In this document: positions 44,885 to 53,836 of the stretch, piece after piece
Layout of the letters: each line of letters starts with the position of its first letter
Position numbering within the stretch: the stretch's first letter is position 1
Source of the DNA: Agrobacterium tumefaciens
GTDB lineage: Bacteria; Pseudomonadota; Alphaproteobacteria; Rhizobiales; Rhizobiaceae
Assembly (NCBI GenBank): GCA_017744915.1
Contig: JAGIAH010000002.1
Coordinates: 496,001-560,000, forward strand
Reading direction: 5' to 3'
Length of the DNA: 64,000 nucleotides
The notes under the pieces: generated by a model
What the model saw: the letters and a program-made list of their open reading frames with translations, nothing else
What the model was told of the DNA's origin: nothing
Databases searched by the model: none
Translations under genes and position numbers: made by a program

Positions 44885-45907
44885 ATGTTTAGACATTTGA
44901 TGGCTGCCGCGGCGATGGTGCTGGCGGCGGGCACGTCCGCGCTTGCGCAGGAACAGAGCTTCAAGATCGGTCTTTCCAATTCGTTCGTTGGTAGCGAATG
45001 GCGTACGCAGATGATCGAAGAAGCCCAGGCTGCCGCGAAGGCGTGGGGCGAAAAGGGCGTCAAGGTCGAAGTCGTCGTTCAGAGCGGTAATGTCGATGTG
45101 CAGGGGCAGATTGGTCATATCCGCAATTTCATGAACCAGGGTGTTGATGCGATCCTCATCAATCCCGGCAGCCCGACCGCTTTCGATCCGATCTTCGCCC
45201 AAGCCAAGGCACGCAACATCCTCGTCATTGCCACGGATGCGGAAGTGTCCTCGAAGGATGCGATCTATGTCGGCATCGACCAGAAGGCATGGGCGGCCCA
45301 GTCCGCACAATGGCTTGCGGATGCGCTGAAGGGCAAGGGAAGCGTCGTCGCCATCAACGGCATCGCCGGCAACCCGGCAAATGAAGCCCGCGTCGCCGGT
45401 TACCGCGAAGTGTTCAAGAAATATCCCGATATCAAGGTGCTGAACGAAGCCAATGCGAGCTGGGATCAGGCGCAGGGCCAGCAGGCCATGCAGAACCTGC
45501 TTGCCACCTATCCCGATATCAGCGGCGTCTGGGTTCAGGACGGCATGGCTGATGGTGCATGGCGCGCCATCGAGGCCGCCGGCAAGACCAAGGACATTGC
45601 TGCAACCGGTGAAATCCGCAAGGACTTCATGACCCGCTGGGAAAAGGAAAAGTTCAATTCCGGCGCTTCGGTCAATCCTCCCGGCGTCATGGCCAGTGCG
45701 CTCAACGTCGCGGTGTTGAAGCTGCAGGGCAAGGAATTCAAGGACGGCGTCTTTGGCGGCACCTATGGTAACGCCATCTATATTCCGATCCCCTTCGTCA
45801 GTAATGACAATCTTGCCGATAATATCAAGGCTGCCGATGGCAAGCCCGGTTACTGGTCCGTCACGGCAACCGTGACGCCGGAGCAGGCTGGCGAGTTCTT
45901 CAAGTAA
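44885..45907 (+). CDS. Sugar ABC transporter substrate-binding protein (RbsB type)
   Basis: 340 residues. Sec signal peptide (MAAAAMVLAAGTSALAQEQ) followed by a type I periplasmic binding fold (FKIGLSNSFVGSEWRTQMIEEAQAAAKAWGEKG, ILINPGSPTAFDPIFAQAKARNILVIATDAEV, YVGIDQKAWAAQSAQWLADAL). The Phe/Trp-rich entrance suits a sugar ligand. ATG 44885 has GGAGGAG upstream; a frame from 44864 adds residues with no ribosome site. It is the first gene of the operon behind two LacI operators, consistent with sugar-inducible uptake. Confidence 0.94.
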   Translation: MFRHLMAAAAMVLAAGTSALAQEQSFKIGLSNSFVGSEWRTQMIEEAQAAAKAWGEKGVKVEVVVQSGNVDVQGQIGHIRNFMNQGVDAILINPGSPTAFDPIFAQAKARNILVIATDAEVSSKDAIYVGIDQKAWAAQSAQWLADALKGKGSVVAINGIAGNPANEARVAGYREVFKKYPDIKVLNEANASWDQAQGQQAMQNLLATYPDISGVWVQDGMADGAWRAIEAAGKTKDIAATGEIRKDFMTRWEKEKFNSGASVNPPGVMASALNVAVLKLQGKEFKDGVFGGTYGNAIYIPIPFVSNDNLADNIKAADGKPGYWSVTATVTPEQAGEFFK

Positions 45908-45917
45908 GATCCGTCCC

Positions 45918-45940
45918 GGGTCGGCGGCAAACGCCGGCCC
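45918..45940 (+). terminator. Stem-loop after the binding-protein gene
   Basis: A 9-bp stem (45918-45926 with 45932-45940, one G-T pair), 5-nt loop, 10 nt after the stop. No T-run follows. It probably stabilises the binding-protein mRNA relative to the rest of the operon. Confidence 0.5.
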
Positions 45941-46010
45941 GAACCGGAATTTCGAGTGCGGACCGGGCCTTGGCCGTCCGCCTGTAACAAGCATTATTCG
46001 GGGACATGCG

Positions 46011-47504
46011 ATGGCGAACGCTTTGGAAGCGGCCGGCATAACGAAGAATTTTGGCGCCGTGCGTGCGCTTTCCGCTGGCCGACTGACCGTCGGTCGCGGC
46101 GAAATTCACGCGCTGCTGGGCGCCAATGGCTGCGGCAAGAGCACGCTCTGCAAGATCGTTGCGGGCGCGGTGGCGCCGACCAGCGGCACGATTCGGTTCA
46201 ATGGCGAAGACGTGCGCTTCAAAAGCCCGCGCGACGCCGAAAATGCCGGCATCGCCCTGTTTTATCAGGAACTCAGCCTCATTCCGCAGCTTTCCGTCGC
46301 CGATAATATCTTTCTCGGCCGCGAGCCGAAACGCGGCATCTTCGTTGACGGCAAGGCGCTGAAGGCCGAAGCGGCCAGGCTGATTGCGCTGTTTGATGGT
46401 GTGGCCGGCGAGGGGCTGGAGCCGGATGCGATCGTCGGCAATCTGCCGCCCGATCAGCGCCAGCTCGTCGAAATCCTCAAGGTCTTCGCCCAGAATGCCA
46501 GCCTGATGATCATGGACGAGGCGACGGCCGCGCTTGATGGCCGCCAGTCGCAGCGCTTTTTCGAGATTCTCCGCGCGAAGAAGGCCGACGGTGTCTCCAC
46601 CATCATGATTTCTCATCGTCTCGATGAGGTCTTTGCTGTCTGCGACCGCATCACCGTGATGCGCAACGGCGCGACGATTTCCGAACTCGACACCGCAGCC
46701 ACCACCCGCGAAGCCGTCGTGCACGATATGGTCGGTGATGTTCGCGCAGCACCCGCCCGCCAGCAGGGGCGCGCCGCCTCTGTCCCCAGCCTCAAGGTAA
46801 CGGATGTTGCGGGCGAAGGCGTGCGCGGTGTCTCTCTGGAAGCCTATCCGGGCGAAATCGTCGGTCTGGCAGGCCTGCAGGGGCAGGGACAATCGGCGCT
46901 TTTGAAGGGCCTCTTCGGCGCCAGCCCTTTTGCTGCGGGGAAAATCCGGTTCGAGGGCCGTGAAATCGCCATCGGCAAGCCTTCGCAGGCGGTTCATAAC
47001 GGTTTCGCCTATGTCTCGGGTGATCGCGGTCGCGATGCCTCCCTTCAGGGGCGGTCGATCTTCGAAAATCTCGTTGCCGCACTGATGGTGCGCGAGAAGA
47101 TGCGGCTGGTCCGTCCTGCAACGCTGAAGCCGCGCGTGCAAAAGGTCGCGGATGACATGAAGACGAAATTTGCCGGCATGGACATGGCCATCGGCACGCT
47201 TTCGGGCGGCAACCAGCAGAAGATCTTCATTTCCCGCTGGCTCGCCACAGCACCGAAACTGCTTTTGCTCGATGATCCGACCAAAGGTATCGATCTCGGC
47301 GCCAAGGCCGATCTTTTTGCGCTGATGCGGCAACAGGCCGATGCCGGCGCGACCATTCTTCTTTATTCCTCGGAAGATGCGGAAATCCTCGAATATGCCG
47401 ACCGCATTCTCGTCTTCAACGGCGGGTGCATCTCTGCGGAACTGACCGGAGCCGACATGACATCCGTCAACATGACCCGCGCCGCCTATGGAGACGCCGC
47501 ATGA
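46011..47504 (+). CDS. Sugar ABC transporter ATPase (RbsA/MglA type, two nucleotide-binding domains)
   Basis: 497 residues with two ABC modules. The first has Walker A GANGCGKST and Walker B LMIMDEATAAL, but its signature is LPPDQRQLVEI. The second has a degenerate Walker A (GLQGQGQSALL) and an intact LSGGNQQKI signature with LLLLDDPTKGIDLGAK. This asymmetry is usual for RbsA/MglA proteins of CUT2 importers. It overlaps the first permease by 4 bp. Confidence 0.95.
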   Translation: MANALEAAGITKNFGAVRALSAGRLTVGRGEIHALLGANGCGKSTLCKIVAGAVAPTSGTIRFNGEDVRFKSPRDAENAGIALFYQELSLIPQLSVADNIFLGREPKRGIFVDGKALKAEAARLIALFDGVAGEGLEPDAIVGNLPPDQRQLVEILKVFAQNASLMIMDEATAALDGRQSQRFFEILRAKKADGVSTIMISHRLDEVFAVCDRITVMRNGATISELDTAATTREAVVHDMVGDVRAAPARQQGRAASVPSLKVTDVAGEGVRGVSLEAYPGEIVGLAGLQGQGQSALLKGLFGASPFAAGKIRFEGREIAIGKPSQAVHNGFAYVSGDRGRDASLQGRSIFENLVAALMVREKMRLVRPATLKPRVQKVADDMKTKFAGMDMAIGTLSGGNQQKIFISRWLATAPKLLLLDDPTKGIDLGAKADLFALMRQQADAGATILLYSSEDAEILEYADRILVFNGGCISAELTGADMTSVNMTRAAYGDAA

Positions 47505-48445
47505 ATTCCTCCGGTTTTCTGCGCAGGCAACCCTGGATCATCACCCTCGTCGTTCTGGCCGTTCTCGTTGCCGTGAACACGTTTCTGCAGCCATCTTTCG
47601 TTCAGCCCTCCGTGCTGCAATCGAACCTGACGACATTTCTGCCGCTTATCCTGGTCGCCATCGGCCAGACCTATGTCATTCTGGCGGGAGATATCGATCT
47701 GTCGGTCGGCAGCATCGTGGCGCTCGCCAATGTCGTCACCGTCAGCGTCATCGCCGCACTCGGCGGCACGACCGGTGCTGTCTTCGCCGGCATGGCGGCG
47801 GGTGCGGCTGTCGGGCTGCTGTGTGGACTGGTCAATGGCCTCTTCATTTCCGGCCTGCGCTTCCAGCCTATCGTCACCACCTTCGCGACGGGCATCATCT
47901 TCGCCGGTCTGGCAATCTGGGTCTTGCCGCAGGCGGGCCTGCCGGTGCCGGAAGCCTATTGGCAGACCTATTCCGGCAGCTTCATCGGCTTGCCCTTCGT
48001 GCTCTGGGTATTGCTGGCGGGCATCGCTTTCACGCTCATCGTGTCGCGCATTCCTTTCCACACGCATCTGCTTGCGGTGGGTGGCAATCGCACCGGCGCC
48101 TTCCAGACGGGCCTGCGCCTCTCCGGCATCCGCATCGGCGCATATATGATCTCGGGCCTGTTCTCGGCGCTGGCGGCGCTCTGCCTCACTGGCGAAACGG
48201 CATCGGGCGATCCTCTGCTCGGTGCAAGTCTGGCGCTGTCTTCCATCTCGGCCGTTGTTCTGGGCGGCACGGCACTTTCCGGCGGCTTCGGCAGCTCGAC
48301 CGGGTCGATCGCCGGCGCGCTGGTGCTCGGCATGATCGGCAATGTGATTTTCTTTGCGGGGCTGCCCTTCGAGTACCAGACGCTGGTGCAGGGTTTGATC
48401 GTGCTGACGGCGCTGGCCGGCGGTGTTCTGGTGACGAGGCGCTGA
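47501..48445 (+). CDS. Sugar ABC transporter permease 1 (RbsC type)
   Basis: 314 residues with about ten hydrophobic helices, and the CUT2 permease signatures IGQTYVILAGDIDLSVGSIVALANV, GLVNGLFISGLRFQPIVTTFATGII and VVLGGTALSGGFGSSTG. Start ATG 47501 overlaps the ATPase stop (ATGA). It pairs with permease 2, which follows immediately. The two permeases are homologous, as expected for a heterodimeric CUT2 channel. Confidence 0.94.
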   Translation: MNSSGFLRRQPWIITLVVLAVLVAVNTFLQPSFVQPSVLQSNLTTFLPLILVAIGQTYVILAGDIDLSVGSIVALANVVTVSVIAALGGTTGAVFAGMAAGAAVGLLCGLVNGLFISGLRFQPIVTTFATGIIFAGLAIWVLPQAGLPVPEAYWQTYSGSFIGLPFVLWVLLAGIAFTLIVSRIPFHTHLLAVGGNRTGAFQTGLRLSGIRIGAYMISGLFSALAALCLTGETASGDPLLGASLALSSISAVVLGGTALSGGFGSSTGSIAGALVLGMIGNVIFFAGLPFEYQTLVQGLIVLTALAGGVLVTRR

Positions 48446-48446
48446 T

Positions 48447-49415
48447 ATGACCAATCCCGGCTTGCAACTCAAAACCCTTCTCACCGATCCGCTCACCATT
48501 GCCATTGGCGCATCGGCCTTCCTGCTGCTGGTCGGCGAATTATTGTCGCCCGGCTTCGCTCAGGGATCGCAGATCGTGCGGCTGCTGACGATTGCCGCCA
48601 TTCTCGGCATCGTCGCGGCGGGCCAGAACCTCGTCATCCTCGGCGGACGAGAAGGCATCGATCTTTCCGTCGGCGCGATGATCTCGCTCGGTGCGGTCCT
48701 TGCCGGCAATATGATGAACGGCCAGAATGCCGGCATTCCGCTTGCCATTCTCGTTGCGGGCGGCATTCCCTTCCTGATCGGCCTCATCAACGGCCTCGGC
48801 ATCACCTTTGTGCGCATTCCGCCGCTGGTCATGACACTTGGCATGACGGCGGTCATTCAGGGCGGGCTGGTGGTCTATTCGCAGGGCGTTCCCTCCGGCG
48901 CGGCGGCGCCACTGCTGGCAGGCTTCATCAACCGTCCGCTCATCTTCGGCATTCCCGGTGTACTCTTTGTCTGGCTGGGCATCGCCGCGATCATGCTCTT
49001 CGTGCTGCGCCGCACGGCCTTCGGTTTCGCCATCTATGCCATCGGCTCGAACGAGCGGGCGGCAACGCTCACCGGCTTGCCGGTCTCCCTGATCCGCACG
49101 CTGCTTTATGGTCTCTCCGGCCTGTTTGCCGGGCTGACCGGGGTCTGCGTCATCGGCTACACCGGCACCTCCTTCATCTCCGTCGGCGACCAATATGTGC
49201 TTCCGTCGATCATTGCGGTCGTCATCGGCGGCACCTCGCTTGCCGGCGGTGCGGGCGGATATGTCGGAACCATGGCCGGGGCAGTTGCGCTCACCATTCT
49301 GCAAAGCGTACTGATAACGCTCAACCTCGATGTATGGGCACGGCAGATCATATTCGGTGTCACGTTGCTAGCGCTGATGCTGCTTTATGGCCGCCAAAAG
49401 CAGTTGCGTGTGTGA
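48447..49415 (+). CDS. Sugar ABC transporter permease 2 (RbsC type)
   Basis: 322 residues, about ten helices. Family blocks: AGQNLVILGGREGIDLSVGAMISLGAVLAG, GLINGLGITFVRIPPLVMTLGMTAVIQGG, and the C-terminal VVIGGTSLAGGAGGYVGTMAG. It starts one base after the first permease stop and ends 3 bp before the lacI start. Likely the second half of the importer. Confidence 0.94.
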   Translation: MTNPGLQLKTLLTDPLTIAIGASAFLLLVGELLSPGFAQGSQIVRLLTIAAILGIVAAGQNLVILGGREGIDLSVGAMISLGAVLAGNMMNGQNAGIPLAILVAGGIPFLIGLINGLGITFVRIPPLVMTLGMTAVIQGGLVVYSQGVPSGAAAPLLAGFINRPLIFGIPGVLFVWLGIAAIMLFVLRRTAFGFAIYAIGSNERAATLTGLPVSLIRTLLYGLSGLFAGLTGVCVIGYTGTSFISVGDQYVLPSIIAVVIGGTSLAGGAGGYVGTMAGAVALTILQSVLITLNLDVWARQIIFGVTLLALMLLYGRQKQLRV

Positions 49416-49418
49416 CTG

Positions 49419-50441
49419 ATGAGCAAAGACCAAGGTTCGAATATCAGGGAAGTTGCAGCTCTCGCGGGCGTTTCCATCGCGACCGTTTCGCGGGCGCTGC
49501 AACAACCCGACAAGGTTCGCCCGGAAACCCGCAAGAAGGTTTTCGATGCCGTGCGGCAGGCGAACTTCGTTCCCAATGCCCAGGCGGCGAGCTTCCGGCG
49601 TCAATCCAACAACACCGTCATCCTTCTCGTTCGCGATATCGGCAACCCGTTTTATCTCGAAATCTACAAGGGCGTGGAAGAGGCTGCCGGCGAAGCGGGC
49701 TTCAAGGTGCTGATGGGCGACGCCCGCAACGATGAACACCGCGTGGCGACCCATATCGATATGGTGCGGCAGAAACACGCCGACGGCCTGATACTGATGA
49801 CCGGCCAGTTCCCGTCCGAACTTCTCGAGCAGGGCGATGCATTGCCGCCGATCGTCATTGCGTCGGAGATCATCGCCGGGATCGCGCTGCCAACGGTCAA
49901 GGTCGATAACCGTGCCGCATCCCAAAACGCTGTGCGCCACCTCATTGAGGCGGGGCATAAGAAAATCGTGCATCTCGCAGGTCCCTTTCCCGAAAGTCTG
50001 GCGCAGGAGCGTTTCGACGGTTACCGCGATGCGCTTGCCGAGGCCGGCATCGCTTATGCCGATGAGCTGGTTGTGACGGGCGATTACAGCATCGAGGCTG
50101 GCCGTCAGGCGATTACGGGCCTTCTCGAAGGTGGCATCGCTTTCACCGCGATCTTCGCATCGAGCGACCAGATGGCGATTGGCGCGATCAGCGAGCTGCG
50201 CGCGCGGGGGCTTTCGGTTCCGGCCGATGTCTCGGTCATCGGCTTCGACGACATCATCTTCGCCAATGCCTTCGAACCGCCGCTGACGACGGTGCGCCAA
50301 CCCCGGCAGGAAATGGGCCGCAGGGCCATGGCGCTGATGGTGGATCGGCTGAACGGCAAACGCACGGCCGAAACCATCGTGCTGGATACGGAACTCGTGG
50401 TGCGCGGCTCGGTCGCGCCCTGCCGCCCGCCGCATCGGTAG
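49419..50441 (+). CDS. LacI family regulator of the glycoside cluster
   Basis: 340 residues. HTH: NIREVAALAGVSIATVSRALQQPDKVRPETRKKVFDAVRQANFVPN, then RDIGNPFYLEIYKGVEEAAGEAGF and the CytR/RbsR-like AIFASSDQMAIGAISELRARGLSVPADVSVIGFDDI. It lies inside the operon, 3 bp after the second permease, so it is expressed with its targets, and is the likely owner of the two operators at 44816-44851. The effector is probably a sugar brought in by this transporter. Confidence 0.93.
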   Translation: MSKDQGSNIREVAALAGVSIATVSRALQQPDKVRPETRKKVFDAVRQANFVPNAQAASFRRQSNNTVILLVRDIGNPFYLEIYKGVEEAAGEAGFKVLMGDARNDEHRVATHIDMVRQKHADGLILMTGQFPSELLEQGDALPPIVIASEIIAGIALPTVKVDNRAASQNAVRHLIEAGHKKIVHLAGPFPESLAQERFDGYRDALAEAGIAYADELVVTGDYSIEAGRQAITGLLEGGIAFTAIFASSDQMAIGAISELRARGLSVPADVSVIGFDDIIFANAFEPPLTTVRQPRQEMGRRAMALMVDRLNGKRTAETIVLDTELVVRGSVAPCRPPHR

Positions 50442-50474
50442 CGGCCAGACTGTGAATGCAAGGAGTGTAAGGAC

Positions 50475-51524
50475 ATGAAGACGATCAAAGGCCCGGCGAT
50501 TTTCCTCGCGCAATTTGCCGGAGACGAGGCCCCCTTCGACACGCTCGATAATCTCGGCCAATGGGCGGCTTCGCTCGGTTACAAGGGCATTCAGGTTCCG
50601 ACCGATCCCAAACTCTTCGATCTCGAAAAAGCTGCCGCCTCCAAGGCCTATTGCGATGATATCAAGGGTCGTCTCGCTGAGATCGGTGTCGAGATCACCG
50701 AGCTTTCGACCCATATTCAGGGCCAGCTCGTCGCCGTTCACCCCGTCTATGATGAAATGTTCGACGGTTTCGCGCCGGCAGAGCTGCGTGGCAAACCGAA
50801 GGCGCGGCAGGAATGGGCGGTCAATCAGCTGAAATGCGCGGCAAAAGCCTCGCAGCATCTTGGCCTGAAGAGCCATGCGACTTTCTCCGGTGCGCTGGCC
50901 TGGCCGTTCGTTTATCCGTGGCCGCAGCGTCCGGCAGGTCTCGTCGAAATGGCCTTTGCCGAACTTGGCAAGCGCTGGACACCCATTCTCGATGCCTTCG
51001 AGGAAAATGGTGTCGATCTCTGCTATGAGCTGCATCCGGGTGAGGACCTGCATGACGGCGTCACCTTCGAGCGTTTCCTTAACGCCACCGGCAATCATGC
51101 GCGTGCCAACCTCCTCTACGATCCCTCGCATTTCGTGCTGCAGGCGATGGATTATCTCGGCTTCATCGACATTTACCACGAACGCATCCGCGCCTTTCAC
51201 GTCAAGGATGCCGAGTTCAATCCGACCGGCCGTTCCGGCGTTTATGGCGGGTATCAAAGCTGGGTCGACCGGCCGGGCCGTTTCCGTTCGCTGGGCGACG
51301 GGCATGTCGATTTCGGCGCGGTGTTTTCCAAGCTCACCCAATATGACTTCGATGGCTGGGCGGTGCTGGAATGGGAATGCGCGCTGAAACACCCGGAAGA
51401 CGGCGCGCGTGAGGGCGCGGGCTTCATTGAAAACCACATCATCCGCGTGACCGAGCGGGCTTTCGATGATTTCGCCAAAAGCGGCATCGATGATGCCGCC
51501 AATCGCCGCCTTCTCGGCCTTTGA
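50475..51524 (+). CDS. Sugar phosphate isomerase/epimerase-like TIM-barrel enzyme
   Basis: 349 residues, cytoplasmic. Putative metal ligands: CYELHPGEDLHDG, NLLYDPSHFVLQ, IRAFHVKDAEF, WAVLEWECALKHPEDG. Proteins of this size and pattern include 3-keto sugar isomerases and the alpha subunits of C-glycoside deglycosidases reported from Agrobacterium; no beta-subunit gene (DUF6379-like) is adjacent, so I do not claim that activity. Together with the following Gfo/Idh gene it likely converts an imported sugar or 3-keto-sugar. AAGGAG precedes the ATG at 50475. Confidence 0.9.
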   Translation: MKTIKGPAIFLAQFAGDEAPFDTLDNLGQWAASLGYKGIQVPTDPKLFDLEKAAASKAYCDDIKGRLAEIGVEITELSTHIQGQLVAVHPVYDEMFDGFAPAELRGKPKARQEWAVNQLKCAAKASQHLGLKSHATFSGALAWPFVYPWPQRPAGLVEMAFAELGKRWTPILDAFEENGVDLCYELHPGEDLHDGVTFERFLNATGNHARANLLYDPSHFVLQAMDYLGFIDIYHERIRAFHVKDAEFNPTGRSGVYGGYQSWVDRPGRFRSLGDGHVDFGAVFSKLTQYDFDGWAVLEWECALKHPEDGAREGAGFIENHIIRVTERAFDDFAKSGIDDAANRRLLGL

Positions 51525-51535
51525 AAGGAAACCCC

Positions 51536-52705
51536 ATGTCCTCCCAAACAGCAAAATTCGATAGCCGCCGCATCCGTCTCGGCATGGTCGGCGGTGGTCA
51601 GGGCGCCTTTATAGGTGGGGTGCACCGCATCGCGGCCCGGCTGGATGACCGTTACGAACTGGTGGCCGGCGCACTTTCCTCCGATCCGGCCCGTGCAGCC
51701 GCATCGGCAACCCTGCTCGGCATCGCAACGGACCGTTCCTATGCCTCGTTCGAGGAGATGGCGGCGGCAGAGGCGGGCCGGGAAGACGGTATAGAGGCTG
51801 TCGCCATCGTCACCCCCAATCACCTGCATTTTGCCCCGTCCAAGGCGTTTCTCGACGCCGGCATCCATGTCATCTGCGACAAGCCGGTGACCGCGACGCT
51901 GGAGGAGGCAAAGGAACTGGCGGCGATCGTCAGGGCATCCGGCAGCCTGTTCGTGCTGACCCATAATTACACCGGTTACCCCATGCTGCGGCAGATGCGC
52001 GAGATGGTCGCCAATGGTGACATCGGCAAGCTGCGCCATGTGCAGGCAGAATATGCGCAGGACTGGCTGACCGAAGCCGTCGAAAAGACCGGCGCGAAGG
52101 GCGCGGAATGGCGCACCGACCCCAGCCGCTCCGGTGCGGGCGGAGCCATCGGCGATATCGGCACCCATGCCTTCAACGCCGCTGCCTTCGTCACGGGTGA
52201 AATTCCGACGAGCCTTTATGCGGATCTGACCTCCTTCGTGCCGGGCCGGCAGCTGGATGACAGTGCCAATATTCTTTTGCGTTACGGAAGCGGCGCCAAG
52301 GGCATGCTGTGGGCAAGCCAGATCGCGGTCGGCAATGAAAACGCGCTGTCGCTCCGGGTCTATGGCGACAAGGGCGGGCTTGAGTGGCACCACCGTGTGC
52401 CGGACGAATTGTGGTTCACGCCCTATGGCGAGCCGAAGCGGCTTATCACCCGCAATGGTGCAGGCGCGGGTGCCGCTGCAAACCGTGTCAGCCGTGTGCC
52501 ATCCGGGCACCCGGAAGGATATCTCGAAGGTTTTGCGACGATCTACCGCGAAGCCGCAGATGCAATCATCGCAAAGAGGGAGGGAAAAACAGCTGCCGGG
52601 GAGGTGATTTACCCCGGCATTGAGGATGGTCTTGCGGGTCTCGCATTCATCGATGCGGCCGTCAGGTCCAGCAGAACCTCGTCCTGGGTGGGAATCGACC
52701 TGTAG
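51536..52705 (+). CDS. Gfo/Idh/MocA family oxidoreductase
   Basis: 389 residues. Rossmann motif LGMVGGGQGAFIGGVHR, conserved lysine in DKPVTA, and the catalytic region GGAIGDIGTHAFN. It lies directly after the cytoplasmic isomerase (11-bp gap) with AGGAAA before the ATG at 51536. In this setting it is the best candidate for the classical 3-ketoglucose reductase of agrobacteria, turning the 3-keto sugar back to a normal hexose with NAD(P)H; a sugar dehydrogenase role is the alternative. Confidence 0.92.
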   Translation: MSSQTAKFDSRRIRLGMVGGGQGAFIGGVHRIAARLDDRYELVAGALSSDPARAAASATLLGIATDRSYASFEEMAAAEAGREDGIEAVAIVTPNHLHFAPSKAFLDAGIHVICDKPVTATLEEAKELAAIVRASGSLFVLTHNYTGYPMLRQMREMVANGDIGKLRHVQAEYAQDWLTEAVEKTGAKGAEWRTDPSRSGAGGAIGDIGTHAFNAAAFVTGEIPTSLYADLTSFVPGRQLDDSANILLRYGSGAKGMLWASQIAVGNENALSLRVYGDKGGLEWHHRVPDELWFTPYGEPKRLITRNGAGAGAAANRVSRVPSGHPEGYLEGFATIYREAADAIIAKREGKTAAGEVIYPGIEDGLAGLAFIDAAVRSSRTSSWVGIDL

Positions 52706-52833
52706 GTCGCCGCATCTTGGGACGGACGACGCAGGGCATTGGAGGTTGTGTCCGGCATGACCCGGTTCAGAGACCGGGGAATTCAGGGGCAGACGCGTCG
52801 TCACATTGATCAAACGGAAAGGGAGTTACGCGT

Positions 52834-53688
52834 TTGAAAACGTTGAAGTCAAAATTCGTGAAGATGGCATTTGCCGTTGGACTGGCAGCCGGTATCGCAA
52901 ATCCGGTTCTTGCCGATGACAGCAAGACGCTGCCGATCGCCGCGCAGATGTTCACGCTGCGCAATTCCGGGACGCTGGAGGAGCAGCTTGCCATCCTCAA
53001 CCGTGCCGGCGTTTCGGCCGTGGAAACGGTGGATATGCAGAAGGTCAGCGCGGACGAGCTGAACACGCTGCTCAAGAAGCACAAGATCCAGGTCATTTCC
53101 TCGCATGTGCCGATCGACAAGCTGCGCGGTAACCTCGATGAGGTCATCACCGAGCAGAAGGCCGTCGGCAATCCGGTCGTGACCGTGCCGTTCCTGAAGC
53201 CGGAAGACCGCCCGAAGGATGCCGCAGGCTGGACCGCCTTTGGCAAAGAACTCGGCGGCTATGCGGACAAGTTGTCTGCGGCAGGCCTCTCCATGGCTTA
53301 CCACAATCACGACTTTGAAATGGTCAAGTTCGACGGCAAGACGGCGCTTGAGCTGCTGCTCGATGCCGCCGGCTCGAAACTGCAGGCCGAAGTCGATGTT
53401 GCCTGGGTGGCGCGCAGCGGCAATGATCCGGCCGAATTCCTCGGCACCTTGAAGGGTAAGGTTTTTGCCATCCACGCCAAGGACAATGCACCTGCCGGCA
53501 CAGCAGAAAACGAGCGCGGTTTTGCCACACTCGGCACCGGCACGCTCGACTGGAAGACGATCCTGCCGGCGGCCAAGCAGGCCGGCGCAAAATGGTTCAT
53601 CCTTGAGCACGATCTTCCGCTCGATGCCGAAGCTGTTCTGACCAAGGGCAATGCGTTCCTCAACGAACGCCTTCCGACCATTCATTAA
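52834..53688 (+). CDS. Exported TIM-barrel sugar isomerase-like enzyme (candidate 3-keto-glycosidase)
   Basis: 284 residues. A Sec signal peptide (KMAFAVGLAAGIANPVLADD, cleavage after VLA) is followed by a xylose isomerase-like barrel with metal motifs MAYHNHDFEM, QAEVDVAWVAR and VFAIHAKD. Most relatives are cytoplasmic; export of one to the periplasm next to glucoside 3-dehydrogenase is telling. Exported relatives in other bacteria act on 3-keto-glycosides by elimination and hydration. Translation starts at TTG 52834, with AAAGGGAG 8 nt upstream. The gene has its own 128-bp upstream gap and a GC hairpin (53715-53738) after it. Confidence 0.88.
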   Translation: MKTLKSKFVKMAFAVGLAAGIANPVLADDSKTLPIAAQMFTLRNSGTLEEQLAILNRAGVSAVETVDMQKVSADELNTLLKKHKIQVISSHVPIDKLRGNLDEVITEQKAVGNPVVTVPFLKPEDRPKDAAGWTAFGKELGGYADKLSAAGLSMAYHNHDFEMVKFDGKTALELLLDAAGSKLQAEVDVAWVARSGNDPAEFLGTLKGKVFAIHAKDNAPAGTAENERGFATLGTGTLDWKTILPAAKQAGAKWFILEHDLPLDAEAVLTKGNAFLNERLPTIH

Positions 53689-53714
53689 ACACTGCCAGTA
53701 AAACCAGAACCGCT

Positions 53715-53738
53715 CCCCGGCGGCCGGTTTCGCCGGGG
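53715..53738 (+). terminator. Hairpin after the exported isomerase-like gene
   Basis: A perfect 8-bp stem CCCCGGCG/CGCCGGGG with an 8-nt loop, 26 nt after the stop. No T-run follows, so it may only reduce read-through into the dehydrogenase genes. Confidence 0.45.
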
Positions 53739-53836
53739 TGCATGAGGTTCGACAGACGCATATCCAGTTTCCGCCGCCTTGCGACGGGAAGCGTTTCGTC
53801 TCGTCGTTTTTTCCACGTCACATCGGAGGAGTTATC

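Noticed and set aside
45900-47333. A 477-codon minus-strand frame opposite the RbsA-type ATPase
   Set aside because: The ATPase motifs on the plus strand are complete; this is a shadow.
49368-51554. A 728-codon minus-strand frame over a permease, lacI and isomerase genes
   Set aside because: It spans three well-supported genes on the other strand and its product has no recognisable fold.
53791-53808. A LacI-like half palindrome (GACGGGAAGCGTTTCGTC) before the dehydrogenase genes
   Set aside because: Only about half of the positions pair and it does not resemble the two good operators at 44816-44851.
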